From NCBI GenBank assembly GCA_963576475.1, contig OY754973.1, positions 9,012,052 to 9,076,051 on the forward strand: 64,000 bases of DNA. Reading direction: 5' to 3'. The stretch comes from Molanna angustata (Eukaryota; Arthropoda; Insecta; Trichoptera; Molannidae). Both the position numbers and the translations under genes were made by a program. Below are positions 47,340-58,737 of this stretch, in pieces; within the stretch, counting starts at the first letter, position 1; the number at the start of each line of letters is the position of its first letter. The notes under the pieces were generated by a model. That model was given only the letters and a program-made list of their open reading frames with translations, was not told the origin of the DNA and ran no database searches.

Positions 47340-49192
47340 TACTAGGATACTAAAGTGATTATTATCATTATACCCAAGCTTTTCGAAAAGATTGTTTTAA
47401 AAAAAATCACCCATCATTTTAATCAAATAATTACATCATACCAACATGGATTTTTAGCTGGCAAATCCACACTAACTAACCTACTATTGTATGAGAACTT
47501 TATACAAGATTCATTAGCCTGTAGAAAGCAAGTGGACTCCATTTATACTGATTTCAGTAAAGCTTTCGACAAGGTGTGCCATAGCATACTGTTGAATAAG
47601 CTGCAGGGAGTCGGTGTACATGGTAGTCTTCTTGAATGGATTAAAAGCTATATTTTGAGAAGAAGGTTGGCAGTAAGAATAAATAACACCCAATCTAAAA
47701 TTATCATAGCAACAAGTGGAGTGCCGCAAGGATCTCACTTGGGGCCAATTCTGTTTGTATTGTTTATTAATGATATTGTGAAAATCTTTACAGACATTAA
47801 TTTTATTCTATTTGCGGATGATATGAAGCTTTACAAAACTATTTCAAATTTACATGACTGTTATGTTTTACAACTCAATCTTGATAGATTATTTAAATGG
47901 TGTACAGACAATAAACTGCATTTAAATATTTCCAAGTGTCAATTGATGCAATTCTACAGAATTAAATCCCCTATTATCTTTGAATATAGGATTGATAACG
48001 TTAAACTTAATTCTGTATCAGAAATCAAAGATCTGGGGGTGATTTTTGATACAAGACTTACCTTTGTCAATCATATAACCAACATCAGTAATAGAGCAAT
48101 GAAACTGTTAGGTTTCGTTTTGCGAGTTGGTAAGGATTTTAATAATATTCATATTTTAAAGATACTCTTTACATCACTTGTTCGTTCTCAGGTTGAATAT
48201 AACACAACAATTTGGTCACCGTATTTCAATTCTCATTCTAATACTGTAGAAAAAATCCAACATAAATTTCTAAGATATATCAATTACAGACTTAACATAC
48301 CAATAGAAAATTTGAATTATTATTATTTACTTAAAGAAACAAATTTATTAGAGCTTTCTGAGAGAAGATTATTATTTGATTTACTATGTTTATTTAAAAT
48401 TATTAATAATCAGTTAGACTGTCCAGAATTACTATTCTTAATAAATTTCAATGTACCAAATAGAAAAACTAGAAATCATTTTCCATTCTATTGTAAAAAT
48501 ACTACAAATTTAGCACACTATTATACACCAATACATCGAATTCAGAACTTGGGAAATATATATGCACAGTCATTTGATTATTTTAACACTTCCTTTCACA
48601 AATTTAAATACGAACTAACATCAATGTTTTATAAAAAACAGTCAATCGCAGCTAACAATGTAATCTCGTTTGAAATGTGATATTTTTTAAATTTTCTGTA
48701 ATTTAGATTCTTTCTTTTTCTTTAAGATTTGCAATACATTTTTTTTTGCTTGCCTACTTTGCATGTATAGTATAATATTATACTATAAATGTGATTATAA
48801 TATATTTTTTTTGTTATTTGTTTTGTTTCATCATTTAGTTTTTATTTTCCTAAGTATGTACCCATATGTTTGTTTTTATAGTTCTTTTATTTTCTTTACA
48901 TTATTATTATTTTTTCTTTTTTTTCTAAGTGCGTAGGTATATTATTTTAGTATATTTTAATGATTTTTATGTCTCAACCTAAGTACCTATATCTTTTATT
49001 TTAAATTGTATTTTTTTTCCACTTAATATTATTTTTTATATTTACTAATTTTGTTACAGTACCTTCTTTTTCTTTTATGTTTATGATAGTTTTATTATTT
49101 TATTTTGTAATTTCAATGTGTGTACTTAATTGTTGTTCATGTTTGTAAAAGGCAATTTGCCGTAAATAAATAAATAAATAAATAAATAAATT
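47340..49192 (+). mobile_element. 5'-truncated Jockey/CR1-superfamily LINE with TAAA tail
   Basis: Comprises the truncated reverse-transcriptase ORF (47355-48680), a 510-bp T-rich 3' UTR (48681-49150) and the ending GGCAATTTGCCGTAAATAAA followed by about six more TAAA units to 49190. The 5' truncation falls just before the RT motif preceding the fingers. No target duplication was recognised. Absence of frame breaks suggests a fairly recent insertion. Confidence 0.85.
47355..48680 (+). CDS. Non-LTR retrotransposon reverse transcriptase (truncated, intact frame)
   Basis: 441 residues without a stop. It would copy LINE RNA into DNA at a nicked target in the nucleus. Visible motifs are PKLFEKIV (5-14), SYQHGFLAGKSTLTNLL (28-44), YTDFSKAFDKV with catalytic aspartate (64-74), SGVPQGSHLGPILF (121-134), FADD catalytic pair (153-156), ISKCQLMQF (near 195) and DLGVIFD with the thumb (near 225-231). 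The C-terminal region contains VNH, RSQVEY, VPNRKTRNHF. A full element would have an upstream apurinic-type endonuclease and probably a gag-like ORF1; both are missing, so this copy cannot move alone. The listed start is a GTG inside the truncated frame and not a real initiator. The exact clade (Jockey, CR1, L2 or Daphne-like) is unsure. Confidence 0.9.
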   Translation: MIIIIIPKLFEKIVLKKITHHFNQIITSYQHGFLAGKSTLTNLLLYENFIQDSLACRKQVDSIYTDFSKAFDKVCHSILLNKLQGVGVHGSLLEWIKSYILRRRLAVRINNTQSKIIIATSGVPQGSHLGPILFVLFINDIVKIFTDINFILFADDMKLYKTISNLHDCYVLQLNLDRLFKWCTDNKLHLNISKCQLMQFYRIKSPIIFEYRIDNVKLNSVSEIKDLGVIFDTRLTFVNHITNISNRAMKLLGFVLRVGKDFNNIHILKILFTSLVRSQVEYNTTIWSPYFNSHSNTVEKIQHKFLRYINYRLNIPIENLNYYYLLKETNLLELSERRLLFDLLCLFKIINNQLDCPELLFLINFNVPNRKTRNHFPFYCKNTTNLAHYYTPIHRIQNLGNIYAQSFDYFNTSFHKFKYELTSMFYKKQSIAANNVISFEM

Positions 49193-50044
49193 ATTAAAAA
49201 TAATAGTTTTCGTAATTGCAGATAAAACCCATGTTTTTCCTAGAAAACAAATTAGCTTTAATTTATATTTTTTTGAAATCGTGGTCCCCCTATATGTGAC
49301 GTACCTACCTGCTTAGGAATATTTCATCAAGGAAAGTATTCTCCAAGACTTAAAAGTCCGCCCTTTTCCTAAGCTCCTGAGCTAATTGGGAAATTCTTCG
49401 CTGCGTGTGCCTAATTTGTCTTCGGCTTTGTTATGTTAAGGAAACATAATTATTTTGTACTTAACGAAGCCTAGAAATTTCAACTTAAGCCACATATTTT
49501 TACCTCAAATAATAATAAAGCTGCCAAACGTCTATTTTTGTAGTTATTAATTTCAATACTGCCGGTTCTGTGTTTTTGCAGAGACGGAATTAAGAAAATT
49601 ATGACAACCATTTGTGACAACAAATTGAGGAACCGCTTAAGATATCGTAATATTTCTGGCAGAAAACATTCACGAAGCAGTTAGTAAAGCGAATAAAACA
49701 ATTGACAAAGAATATAGATGAACCTGACACTCTGGAATAGACAGAAATTAAAAGGGGTGGATATTAGTTTGTATGAACAGAAAAGGTGGTGATGGAAGTA
49801 GAAAAATATAATGTTATTATTAAAGAGAGTAATACAATGAAAATAACTGGAAAAATAAAATAGAACACAGAAGTATAGAGCCTCAAACATTCTCAGACAA
49901 TAATAAAAAAAGTGACAAACACCTTTGTCCAAAGCATCAGTTAAGGTTCTTGTATTGCTATCCCAAAACAACATCACATATAACGTAACACTAATTTTTG
50001 TCGATTGTTATTTGTAAAATTACAATTTGAATATTTGATCTTCT
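49193..50044. other. Non-coding stretch
   Basis: No recognised features. Confidence 0.35.
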
Positions 50045-50275
50045 TCTTTTACCTTGCTATATCCCTCCTCGTCCTTAAATGAATAGGTCATTCAGTCCTG
50101 CATTATGTCATCGTGGCCATATATCTGCAATTGTTTTCGTCTTCGCACGATCCAGGAATTTTTTAATCTTCCTCTGGATGTAAGTCGAAGAAGATTCAAG
50201 GAGATTGCTTAGTTTACCATGTGATCTGGTGATCTGCCTTCAACGTGCCCGTACCATATCAACTGTCTTTCTTCA
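50045..50275 (-). pseudogene. RTE-like LINE C-terminal fragment
   Basis: The minus strand reads NIEERQLIWYGHVEGRSPDH, then LRLTSRGRLKNSWIV, and GHDDIMQD. RQL.WYGHV…RRGRPK.SW…D….DR is the RTE-like C-terminus. Several stops and frameshifts are present, with a GAAGAAGAT end at 50037-50045. Confidence 0.6.
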
Positions 50276-50286
50276 ATATTACTATG

Positions 50287-50432
50287 TAGATGCGTCGATG
50301 GCAATGCGGCTAGCGCACTGGGCTAGTAATCCAGTGGTCGCTAGTTCTTATCCTGCCTTGAGCGATTCACAAGCAATTATGCTTAATTAGGGAATGTAGG
50401 AAAATGTATTTGTACTTGTTTTACAAGGACAT
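50287..50432 (+). mobile_element. SINE family 1 copy
   Basis: GATGCGTCGATGGCAATGCG, CTAGCGCACTGGGCTAGTAA, TCCAGTGGTCGC, a damaged box B (AGTTCTTATCCTGCC), GGGAATGTAGGAAAATG and TTTTACAAGGACATATTATT. It lacks a long A tail and abuts family X copy 3. Confidence 0.8.
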
Positions 50433-50439
50433 ATTATTT

Positions 50440-50990
50440 TTTACTCCTCACTAACACAAGGTGATATAGTGGGGAGTTATGATTTCGCAATTTTTAAGGG
50501 TATTTTTTTTTTTGCAGATTATCAACTAGTATCATGCTGAGATTGTATTCTGAAAGTTTCATCACAATGTATCTGTGTGTGTGTGCTATGTGCAGTGTGC
50601 TATGTGCAGTGTGCTATGTGCTATGTGCTATGTACGGCGTGTTCATTTTACTTTATCGATTATAGACTAAAGTACTCATTCGATTCTATTCAAATTTTGC
50701 AAATTTGTATATCTAATGCTCACTTAGATCCCATTAGATTTTGAACGATATATGAATAGTGCTTCTCAATTTTTTTAACTGTCAAATATTTCAAAGTGAC
50801 CCCAAGCTCAGGAAACTTAAAATTTGAAATTTTTATTTTCAAATAGGTAAAAAGGCTCCTCACTTTCATAAAATGGCATTAAAGAAATATCAACTTTTCA
50901 TAATAAAATAAAAAAATAATTAAACAAACTCATTTCATAAAATCGCTGAAAATTTTCCATACAAAATTTGAGTACGGAACATCTTTGACT
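50440..50990 (-). repeat. Dispersed repeat family X, copy 3
   Basis: Reverse of copy 1. Plus-strand blocks are TTTTTACTCCTCACTAACAC, GATTATCAACTAGTATCATG, TGAAAGTTTCATCACAATGT, a TGCTATGTGCAG microsatellite (50585-50636), ACGGCGTGTTCATTTTA, TCGATTATAGACTAAAGT, GAATAGTGCTTCTCAATTTT and TTCAAAGTGACCCCAAGCTC. Confidence 0.75.
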
Positions 50991-51235
50991 AGGTATATAC
51001 CAAAGACCTTATAATAATATATACTGACTAAAGGTTATATATTAACATTATTATTGTGAAATTTGCTCTGTTTATGTTAAATTATTATTTAATTTTACTC
51101 TTTTACATCATTTTTCATAATATCTTATATGAATATTAGGAAAATGTTTATTTTATCAGTTTTTTTTAGAAACCGGACGTCATAAGAGTTTATTTTCTAG
51201 AAATATACTAGTTACTAATAAATATTTTGTGTTTT

Positions 51236-51660
51236 TTTACATACATACTATCATGCCTTGTTCATATTGAGGTAGGCAGAGAGAACCGAGCGCCATACTT
51301 TCCTATCCTGATATACTTTTCTCGCTTCACTTAATCCAAACATTGCCTCATGCACACTCTCCTACTATCTAAACTTCAGATTCCATTCATGTGATTTAAA
51401 TGAGTCTTTCTCGACCGACCTCTATCTCTTATTCCGCATCTTTTAGCCATGTATAATTTTTTTGTCAACTGTTCTTCATCTGTTCTTTCTATGTGGCCGA
51501 TCCACTTAAGGACATATATTATATTTTTATCTTGCATGTGGCGTCCTTTTCCAACATACATTCTGTTCTTGTGCTTACTTTTTTTATTCAATCACACATC
51601 GTCTTATTACACATTTGTCTGAGAGACCTCATTTCAACGGCAGTTATTCTACTTGGGAAA
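51236..51660 (-). pseudogene. RTE family 1, old copy b
   Basis: Begins CATACTATCATGCCTTGTTC, GGTAGGCAGAGAGAACCGAG, paralleling the reversed 3' end of the young copy at 7135. The minus strand encodes KWIGHIERTDEEQLTKKLYM, CGIRDRGRSRKTHLNHMNGI with frame breaks and gaps. Strong divergence from the copies at 7 kb and 63 kb shows an older insertion or a sister subfamily. Confidence 0.8.
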
Positions 51661-52761
51661 CTTGATGTTTTACTATGTTGTTTTGAAAAATATATAAAAA
51701 GGACATTATTTACATTGAATTACATTCATGTATTCTCAATGTAACATAAAGAAATTAAGTTTATAAAAAAATAACAAAACAAATAATATTCATCAATTAC
51801 TAATTTCCACTAGCGTCTACAATCCGCATTTACCATTCCGCATTATGTTTCCGGTTGGCTCTCTGATTGGTTGAGGTCTCGTAGTATGGAGTCAAATGAG
51901 CTGTGAAATTTTATATTAAATGCAATAAATTAAATAAAAAATGTAAATTTAACTTATAATAATTTATAATTCAATTTATAAAGCAACTCGCTCACGCGAG
52001 TCGCTATTATTATTATACACAAACTTACACCTAACCTAATAATGCAGAAAAGAAGAGCTGGGGCTAGACGCTACTCTAATTTCCAATGTAAAGTTTGAAT
52101 TTAGAACAACTTGTATAGACTTAATATTGATTTTTGAAATCATAATATTGTGTATGTTCATCATGAGTAACAAACTATATTTTTCCAGACCAGCCATAAC
52201 ATGTCATGCATAGAAAACTTTCATATTACTATATAATATAATTTATATTTCACAAAGTATGCTTTTGAAAAATTTCTTTTAGAATTTTTGGTTCATTGTC
52301 TTAAAATTATGCACAAAAGCTAAAGAAATATTTCATGGTATTAGTTAAAGCAGCACTTCAGAGATCAAGTGATTTTTTTTTCCTATATTATGTTTAGTAT
52401 TATATATTAAAAGTGTTCTTTGATTGACCAGACTCTTATTGAGCAGTCTCTCTCGCACCCACACATTTACAGATCTATGTCACTGTGCACTACGAGCTCA
52501 GGAGATTAGTCTGTGTATAATAAATCGTTAAATTTTAGTGACTTTAAATATATATATTTGTAAAATAGAAATAGAATAATGTTTATAAAGAAATGCTTTT
52601 ACTCATAAGCAAAATTTGAATGAAAAACAGCTTTTGTTATACTGAATGAGGGCAATATAGAAATATTATTTTCAATATTTGTCTTGTTTGTAGTAAATCG
52701 TTTGTCTAATTTAATTATTATATTTATAAAATTTCTCATACCTAATGTATGTGATTCTTAT
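51661..52761. other. Non-coding stretch
   Basis: AT-rich. A short CTCGCTCACGCGAGTCGC palindrome followed by TATTATTATTATA at 51990-52017 may be a reversed LINE 3' end. Nothing else recognised. Confidence 0.35.
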
Positions 52762-53830
52762 ACATACCATAATGCCATGATCCTCACATGGTAGACAGAG
52801 AAAACTGAATGCCATATATCTTGACACACAATCATCGCCTTGTCAACATTCATACATCTTCTTATACATGTTTATCTGTTCTTCACGCTTCTAACCTTTT
52901 CGTCTTTCAAAATACCATTCACATGGTCATGCCATCCCTTTCTTGGGCGGCATTGATTTCTCATTTCATTCCTATGCGCATTGTATATTTTCTTCGTCAG
53001 GCATTCCTCATTCATTCTCGCCATGTGGCCAATTAATGAATGAAATGAATTCATCATTTTCATTCTATTAATGACATCTATCTTCATCTTAAATTCATTT
53101 TAGTGATCTCATTTAAACTGCATTTATTCAGCTTTCATGTGACTTCTGCCATGTCCAGGTTTCACTTGCATACATCAAGGTTGGCACTATTAAGATAGCG
53201 TTATCAATGGCAACTTTAGCATCCTTTGATATGTTGCGGTCATTCATAACTGGTCTAAGTGCTCCATTCCCTCTGTTTCTTGCCATAACTCTTCTTTCGA
53301 TCTCCTTATCAATCCGTCCATTCCGGTATTCCGTTGCTTCCCAAATAGACATATTCGTCTACTTGCTTGAACCATTTGTTCTCTAATTTTATTTGGTACG
53401 CTGTTCTGCTTTCACTCTTTTGAAACACCATTTGAACTTCGATTTGCTGGCATCCATTCTCAGTACGTTCTCTTTACATCCTTCATATACTATACTTACT
53501 GAATTGTCAACGTTTTGACATTTCTCATATACCTACTAAAATTCAGACAGATAAATTTAAACGAATCGGAATGGGACATATTATGAATATTTCGATTTGT
53601 GTGATAGATTTTGTATTTTAATGAATTATTGTGTTGTTTTTCTTGTTAATTGTTGTGTTGTTTAATACGAGTTTTATGTTTTATTTTTACCATATTTTTA
53701 TAATGGCTAAGAGGCCGTGTATGTGAATATAAATAAATAAATTTCAGACCCTTGCTATCCTCCATAAAAGTTCTGATGCAACATTCAACGTATAGATTGA
53801 AGAGCCATGGAGATAGCATGCACCCCATTA
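52762..53830 (-). pseudogene. RTE family 1, old copy c, with motif B retained
   Basis: The 3' end is CATACCATAATGCCATGATC. The minus strand encodes IGHMARMNEECLTKKIYNAH, NQCRPRKGWHDHVNGILKD, RVMARNRGNGALRPVMNDRN, LMYASETWTWQKSHES. After a foreign block (53546-53744) it continues upstream as MGCMLSPWLFNLYVECCIRT FMED, the GC.LSPWLFNLY motif B of RTE reverse transcriptases. It reaches further 5' than the other copies but has many frameshifts. Confidence 0.8.
53546..53744 (+). mobile_element. LINE 3' tail inserted in RTE copy c
   Basis: About 200 bp with no RTE similarity separates two parts of one RTE gene. It ends ATGGCTAAGAGGCCGTGTAT, GTGAATATAAATAAATAAAT, a plus-strand LINE-type tail. No coding part survives and the boundaries are approximate. 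Confidence 0.55.
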
Positions 53831-53881
53831 TTTATAGAGAACTATGTTGTTACTGTGTCGGTGACACAAACACGTGATATT

Positions 53882-55713
53882 CAGTAGTGGCCAAAAGAAT
53901 GGAAACTTTTTATTTTGACTACATTTTTCAACTTACTAGGTGATTCATTTTACTTTTTCATTGAAATTTTATTGCATTCTTATTGTTTTTAATGACAAAT
54001 ATTTTCTTTTGTTTATTTCGCAAGAAACAATAAATATTTTTTTAATTGTTTTAACTTTTTTTTACAAAATTAGTTAATCCTTTCTAATTTGTCTCATAAT
54101 GAGTTGTAAGGAACATATACCTTACTATTTGATGATATGAATCATCATTATTACTCACATTATTTCTGGAAATTTGTTTTTTTGATGTCTGTGATCATTA
54201 GAAAGTAATTATTGAGGATATTTGAAATCCTATCTAAGCAAGAGCTATTAGTCTGTCGTTCGTCCTGTACTGTGTCATTTGTAAGTGGTTGGACTGTTTT
54301 TCAAATTCTGAGATTATTTTATTCTGAAACTTCTTCTGAAACATGCTTGGAGGCTACTGGTCACCTACAAAATGTAGTAGAGCAGTTACCCTACGAGAAG
54401 AGGGATATACATATAAACAAATTGCTGAAAAGTTGGGACACAGAGCGTCCAAGTCTGGAGTTCAAAGGTCTGCGAGAGGTTCAAAGTCTCCAAAAGTTTA
54501 CACAATGCTGTAAAATCTGGCAGAAACCGGAAGACGTTATTGATAGACGACAGAAGGATAACGAAATTAGCTCTTCAAGACCGTAGATCCACTTCGAGTG
54601 ATATCCAACACATCCTTGCTGAGAGTGGTATAATTGTAAGCGCTAGGACGATTCGACGACGCCTAGTCAACAATGGATTAAGGGCCAGAAGCCCAAGTAA
54701 AAAAGCTTACTTGTATAGTAAACAAAGGGAAAAAAGACTCAATTGGGCAAAAGAACACAAGAATTGGACCTAAGAAGACTGGAAGAATGTAATCTGGAGC
54801 GATGAAACAAAAATTTCTATATTTGTATCGGATGGAATAAAGTATGTTAGGAGGAGAACTGGAGAAGACTTGTTACCAGTGTGTACCACCGTCACCATGA
54901 AGCACCCTCTCAGCATAATGATATGGGGGTGCATGTCAAGAAGTGGCGTGGGTCGTCTACATATCATTGATGGGACGTTACATGAAAAAAATACAAGGAG
55001 ACTATCTTGGATCCAAAGTTAAAGCCTTTTATAGCGGATCTGTTTGGAGAAAATAGAGAGACATGCATATTCCAGCAAGACAACGCACCCTGTCATACTG
55101 CTAAAAGTGTCTCAAGCTGGTTCGAAGAAAATAATATTATGGTACTTAAGTGGCCTGGTAACAGCCCAGATCTTAATTAGATAGAAAACTTGTGGGCCAG
55201 GTTGAAAATCTTTGTATCTTTATACTTTGCTGCTATTGCTTTGTGGCACATTTTAACTAATATAATTAAATAAAATCTCTTATCGAATAAGAGGGCCCTG
55301 ATTGAAGCTGTAATAAAATCATGATTCAAGGTCATCAATAATGCAGATTTGGAGAAGTTGGTGGACTCAATGCCTCGAAGAATGAAGGCTGTGATAAAAA
55401 ATAAAGGCTACCCAACTAAATACTAAAGTGATTTATCTTAAACACGTGAATTTTAAATTTTATTGTCATTAACAATTTTCCATAGCTGAGCACAATATTT
55501 TTTATATTTTATTCAATGTACAATAATTTTAATAAAATGTGTATTATATCTGAATATTTTATGTATAAATGATAATTCATGCATAACCCACACTATAATA
55601 AAGACAAGGCAATAATATTTTTTTAGAAATATTCATTTAGAAATCTAAGAAGGAAGATTTTCTATATAATTTAGTCGAGTAAAAAATAGTTTCCATTTTT
55701 TTGGCCACTACTG
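53882..55713 (+). mobile_element. Tc1-like transposon, 1.8 kb, dead
   Basis: The left TIR starts CAGTAGTGGCCAAAAGAATG (53882) and the right end, read inward from 55713, starts CAGTAGTGGCCAAAAAAATG; TIRs match for about 40 bp with small differences. TA follows the right end (55714-55715); the matching left dinucleotide is TT, probably a mutated TA. It encloses a broken DD34E transposase. It inserted beside RTE copy c. Confidence 0.9.
54342..55430 (+). pseudogene. Tc1 transposase pseudogene (DD34E)
   Basis: The transposase would bind the TIRs and cut and paste the element at TA. Visible parts in order are a first helix-turn-helix (SRAVTLREEGYTYKQIAEKL), a basic linker (GRNRKTLLIDDRRITKLAL), a second helix-turn-helix (SARTIRRRLVNNGLRARSPS), WSDETKISIF with the first catalytic D (codon 54801), IMIWGCMS, QQDNAPCHTA with the second D (55079) and IENLWARLK with the E (55184). 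The D-to-E gap is 34 residues, as in Tc1. Breaks are a frameshift near 54475, a stop at 54771-54773, a frameshift near 54985, a stop at about 55178 and more beyond 55260. It is inactive. Confidence 0.9.
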
Positions 55714-55715
55714 TA

Positions 55716-56187
55716 TTATATAGGTACAAATTTTTATTTGTTAACCGTTCATCTTAAGTTCATTCTATATGGTCAAACAAAAAAAATATAAACCAAATTT
55801 TGAATTAATTGAACTAACATATTTAACAAACCAAATATTTATTTAGAAATAATTGAAATAGCCCACCTAAGTGTTGAAGAATGATAAATTACTGATTTTC
55901 AAATAATAAGTACCTGCCAATAAATCTAAAGTTTAAGTTATGGTTTAAGTATTGAATTTAGAATAAAATATGAAATTATGTGAACAAAAAACTGATTTAA
56001 TAGATAAACATTATTTTTGAAAAATAGTACAATATAATAATTTATAGTACAAGTCATTGAACCAGCCATTGTATGTAGTACAAGTCATTGAACGACTGTT
56101 AGTCAAGTAAAGGTTTTTTAAACAACTGCGATCGAGCGCCATTGTTGATTGTTTTGGCAGGGTTGAAATTCATAGTATAATTAGTTG
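55716..56187. other. Non-coding stretch
   Basis: AT-rich. A short repeat AGTACAAGTCATTGAAC occurs twice (about 56046 and 56077). Confidence 0.4.
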
Positions 56188-56195
56188 CATGTAAC

Positions 56196-57329
56196 TAGGG
56201 AATGCAATCCCGCAGGACGATGTCAATCCAGGTATTTGCGGGACTGAACAATCTTAGTACCGCTGGATCCAGGTATTTGCGGGATCCAGCAGGGTGGACT
56301 TAGATATCTTATCAATCGTATAATAAAGACCTAATTAATACCTCGATCTACCAACCTTGTTTTTAGAGTTTTAAATTTATACCTAATCAAACACGTTCTT
56401 TGGGACATTTTAAATGGTTTATTAACATACTTACCTCTAGTTAGACATCGGTAAAGTTTGTCATAAATTGGCAAAGAATAAAATGAGACATAAATTTATA
56501 TTACAAATTAAATTTAAATAATAACGTTCACACGACAAACAATATTTTTGTACAATAAGCATCATAAGTTTAAACATTATTTTGGAAATAGCTTCGTAAA
56601 AAAGTTAAAGTATTGTGTCGTCTGATAAACGGCTTCTGATATTGGACACAAGGTAGCCAGTGGCTGAAAAAGCTCGTTCAGATTCCACGCTGGTTGGCAC
56701 AATAGTCATTTGCGCATTGTAAGTGAATTGAAGGTATGTGCCTTTCCACCGGACTCGAAATAATTCATTTCCTTCTTTATCAAAACCTCAATGTTGCTCA
56801 TATTGCCAGATCTAGGTTGTTGGGCTGTTGATCTCGAACTCTTCATACTAATCAAAGTAAGTTTGAGTTCGTCTTGAAGTGACATTGGTGCTGCTGCTGC
56901 TGCGTATGTCTCCTGATTTGCGAGAGGAGTGTCGTCATCCTAAGGTTCATCAGCGTCAGCAGGAGCAGTGGCTTCTGCGTTGTTACCCATGTCCGTGTAC
57001 TCTAGCCTTTCGACTATAGTTTTGATTGTCTTGCATATTAAACTTTTTGAAGGTAGACTAAATGTGTCATCAACATTAATAAATTGACTACTGTCTTCTT
57101 CGTACTTATATGGATCATGTAAGTATATAATAAAACCGCTGTCAAGTTAGTTCGCCGCTCTGAAATCCGTTTCCTCAACAAATCAACAAAGAGTAACACG
57201 TATGAATTACGCTTCTCTGTAATCCCGCCAGTCCAGCGGGATCCCGCAAAATTTTCGACCGAGATTAGTCCCGCAAAATGTCTGCGGGATCTCGGTATTT
57301 CGGGATCCCGTTTGGGATTGCATTCCCTA
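56196..57329 (-). mobile_element. hAT transposon, internally deleted, 1134 bp
   Basis: Perfect 16-bp TIRs TAGGGAATGCAATCCC at 56196-56211 and its complement at 57314-57329, flanked by an exact 8-bp duplication CATGTAAC (56188-56195 and 57330-57337). The 8-bp duplication and short TIRs define hAT. Subterminal repeats of GGTATTTGCGGGA and GGGATCCCGC probably serve as transposase binding sites (inference). The interior keeps only the C-terminal part of a transposase gene on the minus strand. Confidence 0.92.
56604..57000 (-). pseudogene. hAT transposase C-terminal remnant
   Basis: The minus strand starts MGNNAEATAPADADEP, meets a TAG, continues ANQETYAAAAAPMSLQDELK, EVLIKKEMNYFESGGKAHTF, then after a +1 shift gives PTSVESERAFSATGYLVSNI and RSRLSDDTIL before stops. 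The PTS.ESERAFS.G…RSRL block is the conserved hAT C-terminal dimerisation region. The RNase H-like catalytic core and the BED zinc finger are missing. It is not functional, and the element would need transposase from elsewhere. Confidence 0.85.
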
Positions 57330-57337
57330 CATGTAAC

Positions 57338-58735
57338 ACATTACATCCAACTGTTGATAGTATGTGTATAGTAAAAGAATACGTAAAAATCCATGTATTT
57401 TATAAATAAAAATAAATAAACGTACCAAACTATGAACCCTAGCATCTAAATTATTGAATATTTTTAAGATATTTTGTTTTTTATATAAAAAATGTATGTC
57501 AGGCAAGACTTGTGTGAAGGTCAGTAGGTACTTTTTCCTCTCTCGAATATGTAAACAGCTTGATGGTATGTATGTATGGAGATTAAGTATCAAACTACTG
57601 AGATTCCCCGTAAGAAAAGTTCAAGATGCACTGCGATAGTGTATATGTTTTTATAGAAAATTAAATTATCTAGTTGGTTTTTCTGCGTTTTTCAATATTT
57701 AAGAAAAATAGGAAATAAAGTCAGTAAAAAACACACAAATTATTATAAAAAATATACATAAATATATGTTTTTAATTTGATGCCAAAAAGAATAGTGTTT
57801 GTAATCATTTTTATTGACTCACAAACAGCGAAGTGTATAATTTTATTTTAATATTATATTTATTACGCTGCAGTTTATCAATGTTGGAGATAGTTTTTTC
57901 AAGTCAAGTTTGTTCAAAATGCAGAAAAATATCAAAAAACATTAGGTTTCCGTTGATTTAATTCACGTATAAAACTTTTTTAACGCACGTGATATTTATC
58001 TTAACTAACATGTAACTTCATCATGTATTAGGGTGTTTTAATAAATCATATTATATTCAATTACTAGATTCAGTGTTTTATGTTCTCTTAATTTCTCCCA
58101 AATGTAAAACAAAATGTTTAATTTTGTTTTATAAAAGTCTGTACTTAACATCTATAAAACATATTGTCATATAAAAGGAATATAACAGGTTCATCGACAA
58201 CTACATATTATGTTTTATAAAAGTTTTTGTTTTTCATTTATAAAACCAACTGTTGATAATAGGTATATAAACGTCACACTAATAATTTTATGTCGTATTG
58301 AAGTCATCCATAATACCACTATACAATCGTCTATTAAAGTTTTTTCTAAAACGTTTATAGGCCAATAAGTTGTTTAGATGTTATAATAATACCCTTTTTA
58401 TGACGATATTGTCTTTTTAAAAATCTTTATACAACTGAAATGTTTTTACGACTTACAGATTTGTTAAGTTAACGTTTCGATTAAGACCATTATGTGATCC
58501 TTGTATAATTACGTTGCAAAAACGTTTATTGGACGTTGCAATTAGACTATTTAGTTAGAGGACTTAACCGTCAGATGTACAACGTCTATACGACTAACAG
58601 AGTTAGTTAATAACCACTATAAAACTCCTATACGACTAAAAGTCATAGGTATAACTCTTATTTATACGACTTGTTTGCTAGTTGGATTGTCTCTGGGGGA
58701 AACATAAAATTAAAATAGTCGCATCATTTCTATCT
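57338..58735. other. Non-coding stretch
   Basis: AT-rich. CCAACTGTTGATA occurs at 57348 and 58248. From 58100 to 58690, irregular recurrences of TTTATAAAA, AACGTTTAT and TATACGACT suggest a degenerate tandem or terminal repeat. No gene recognised. Confidence 0.35.
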
Positions 58736-58737
58736 TC

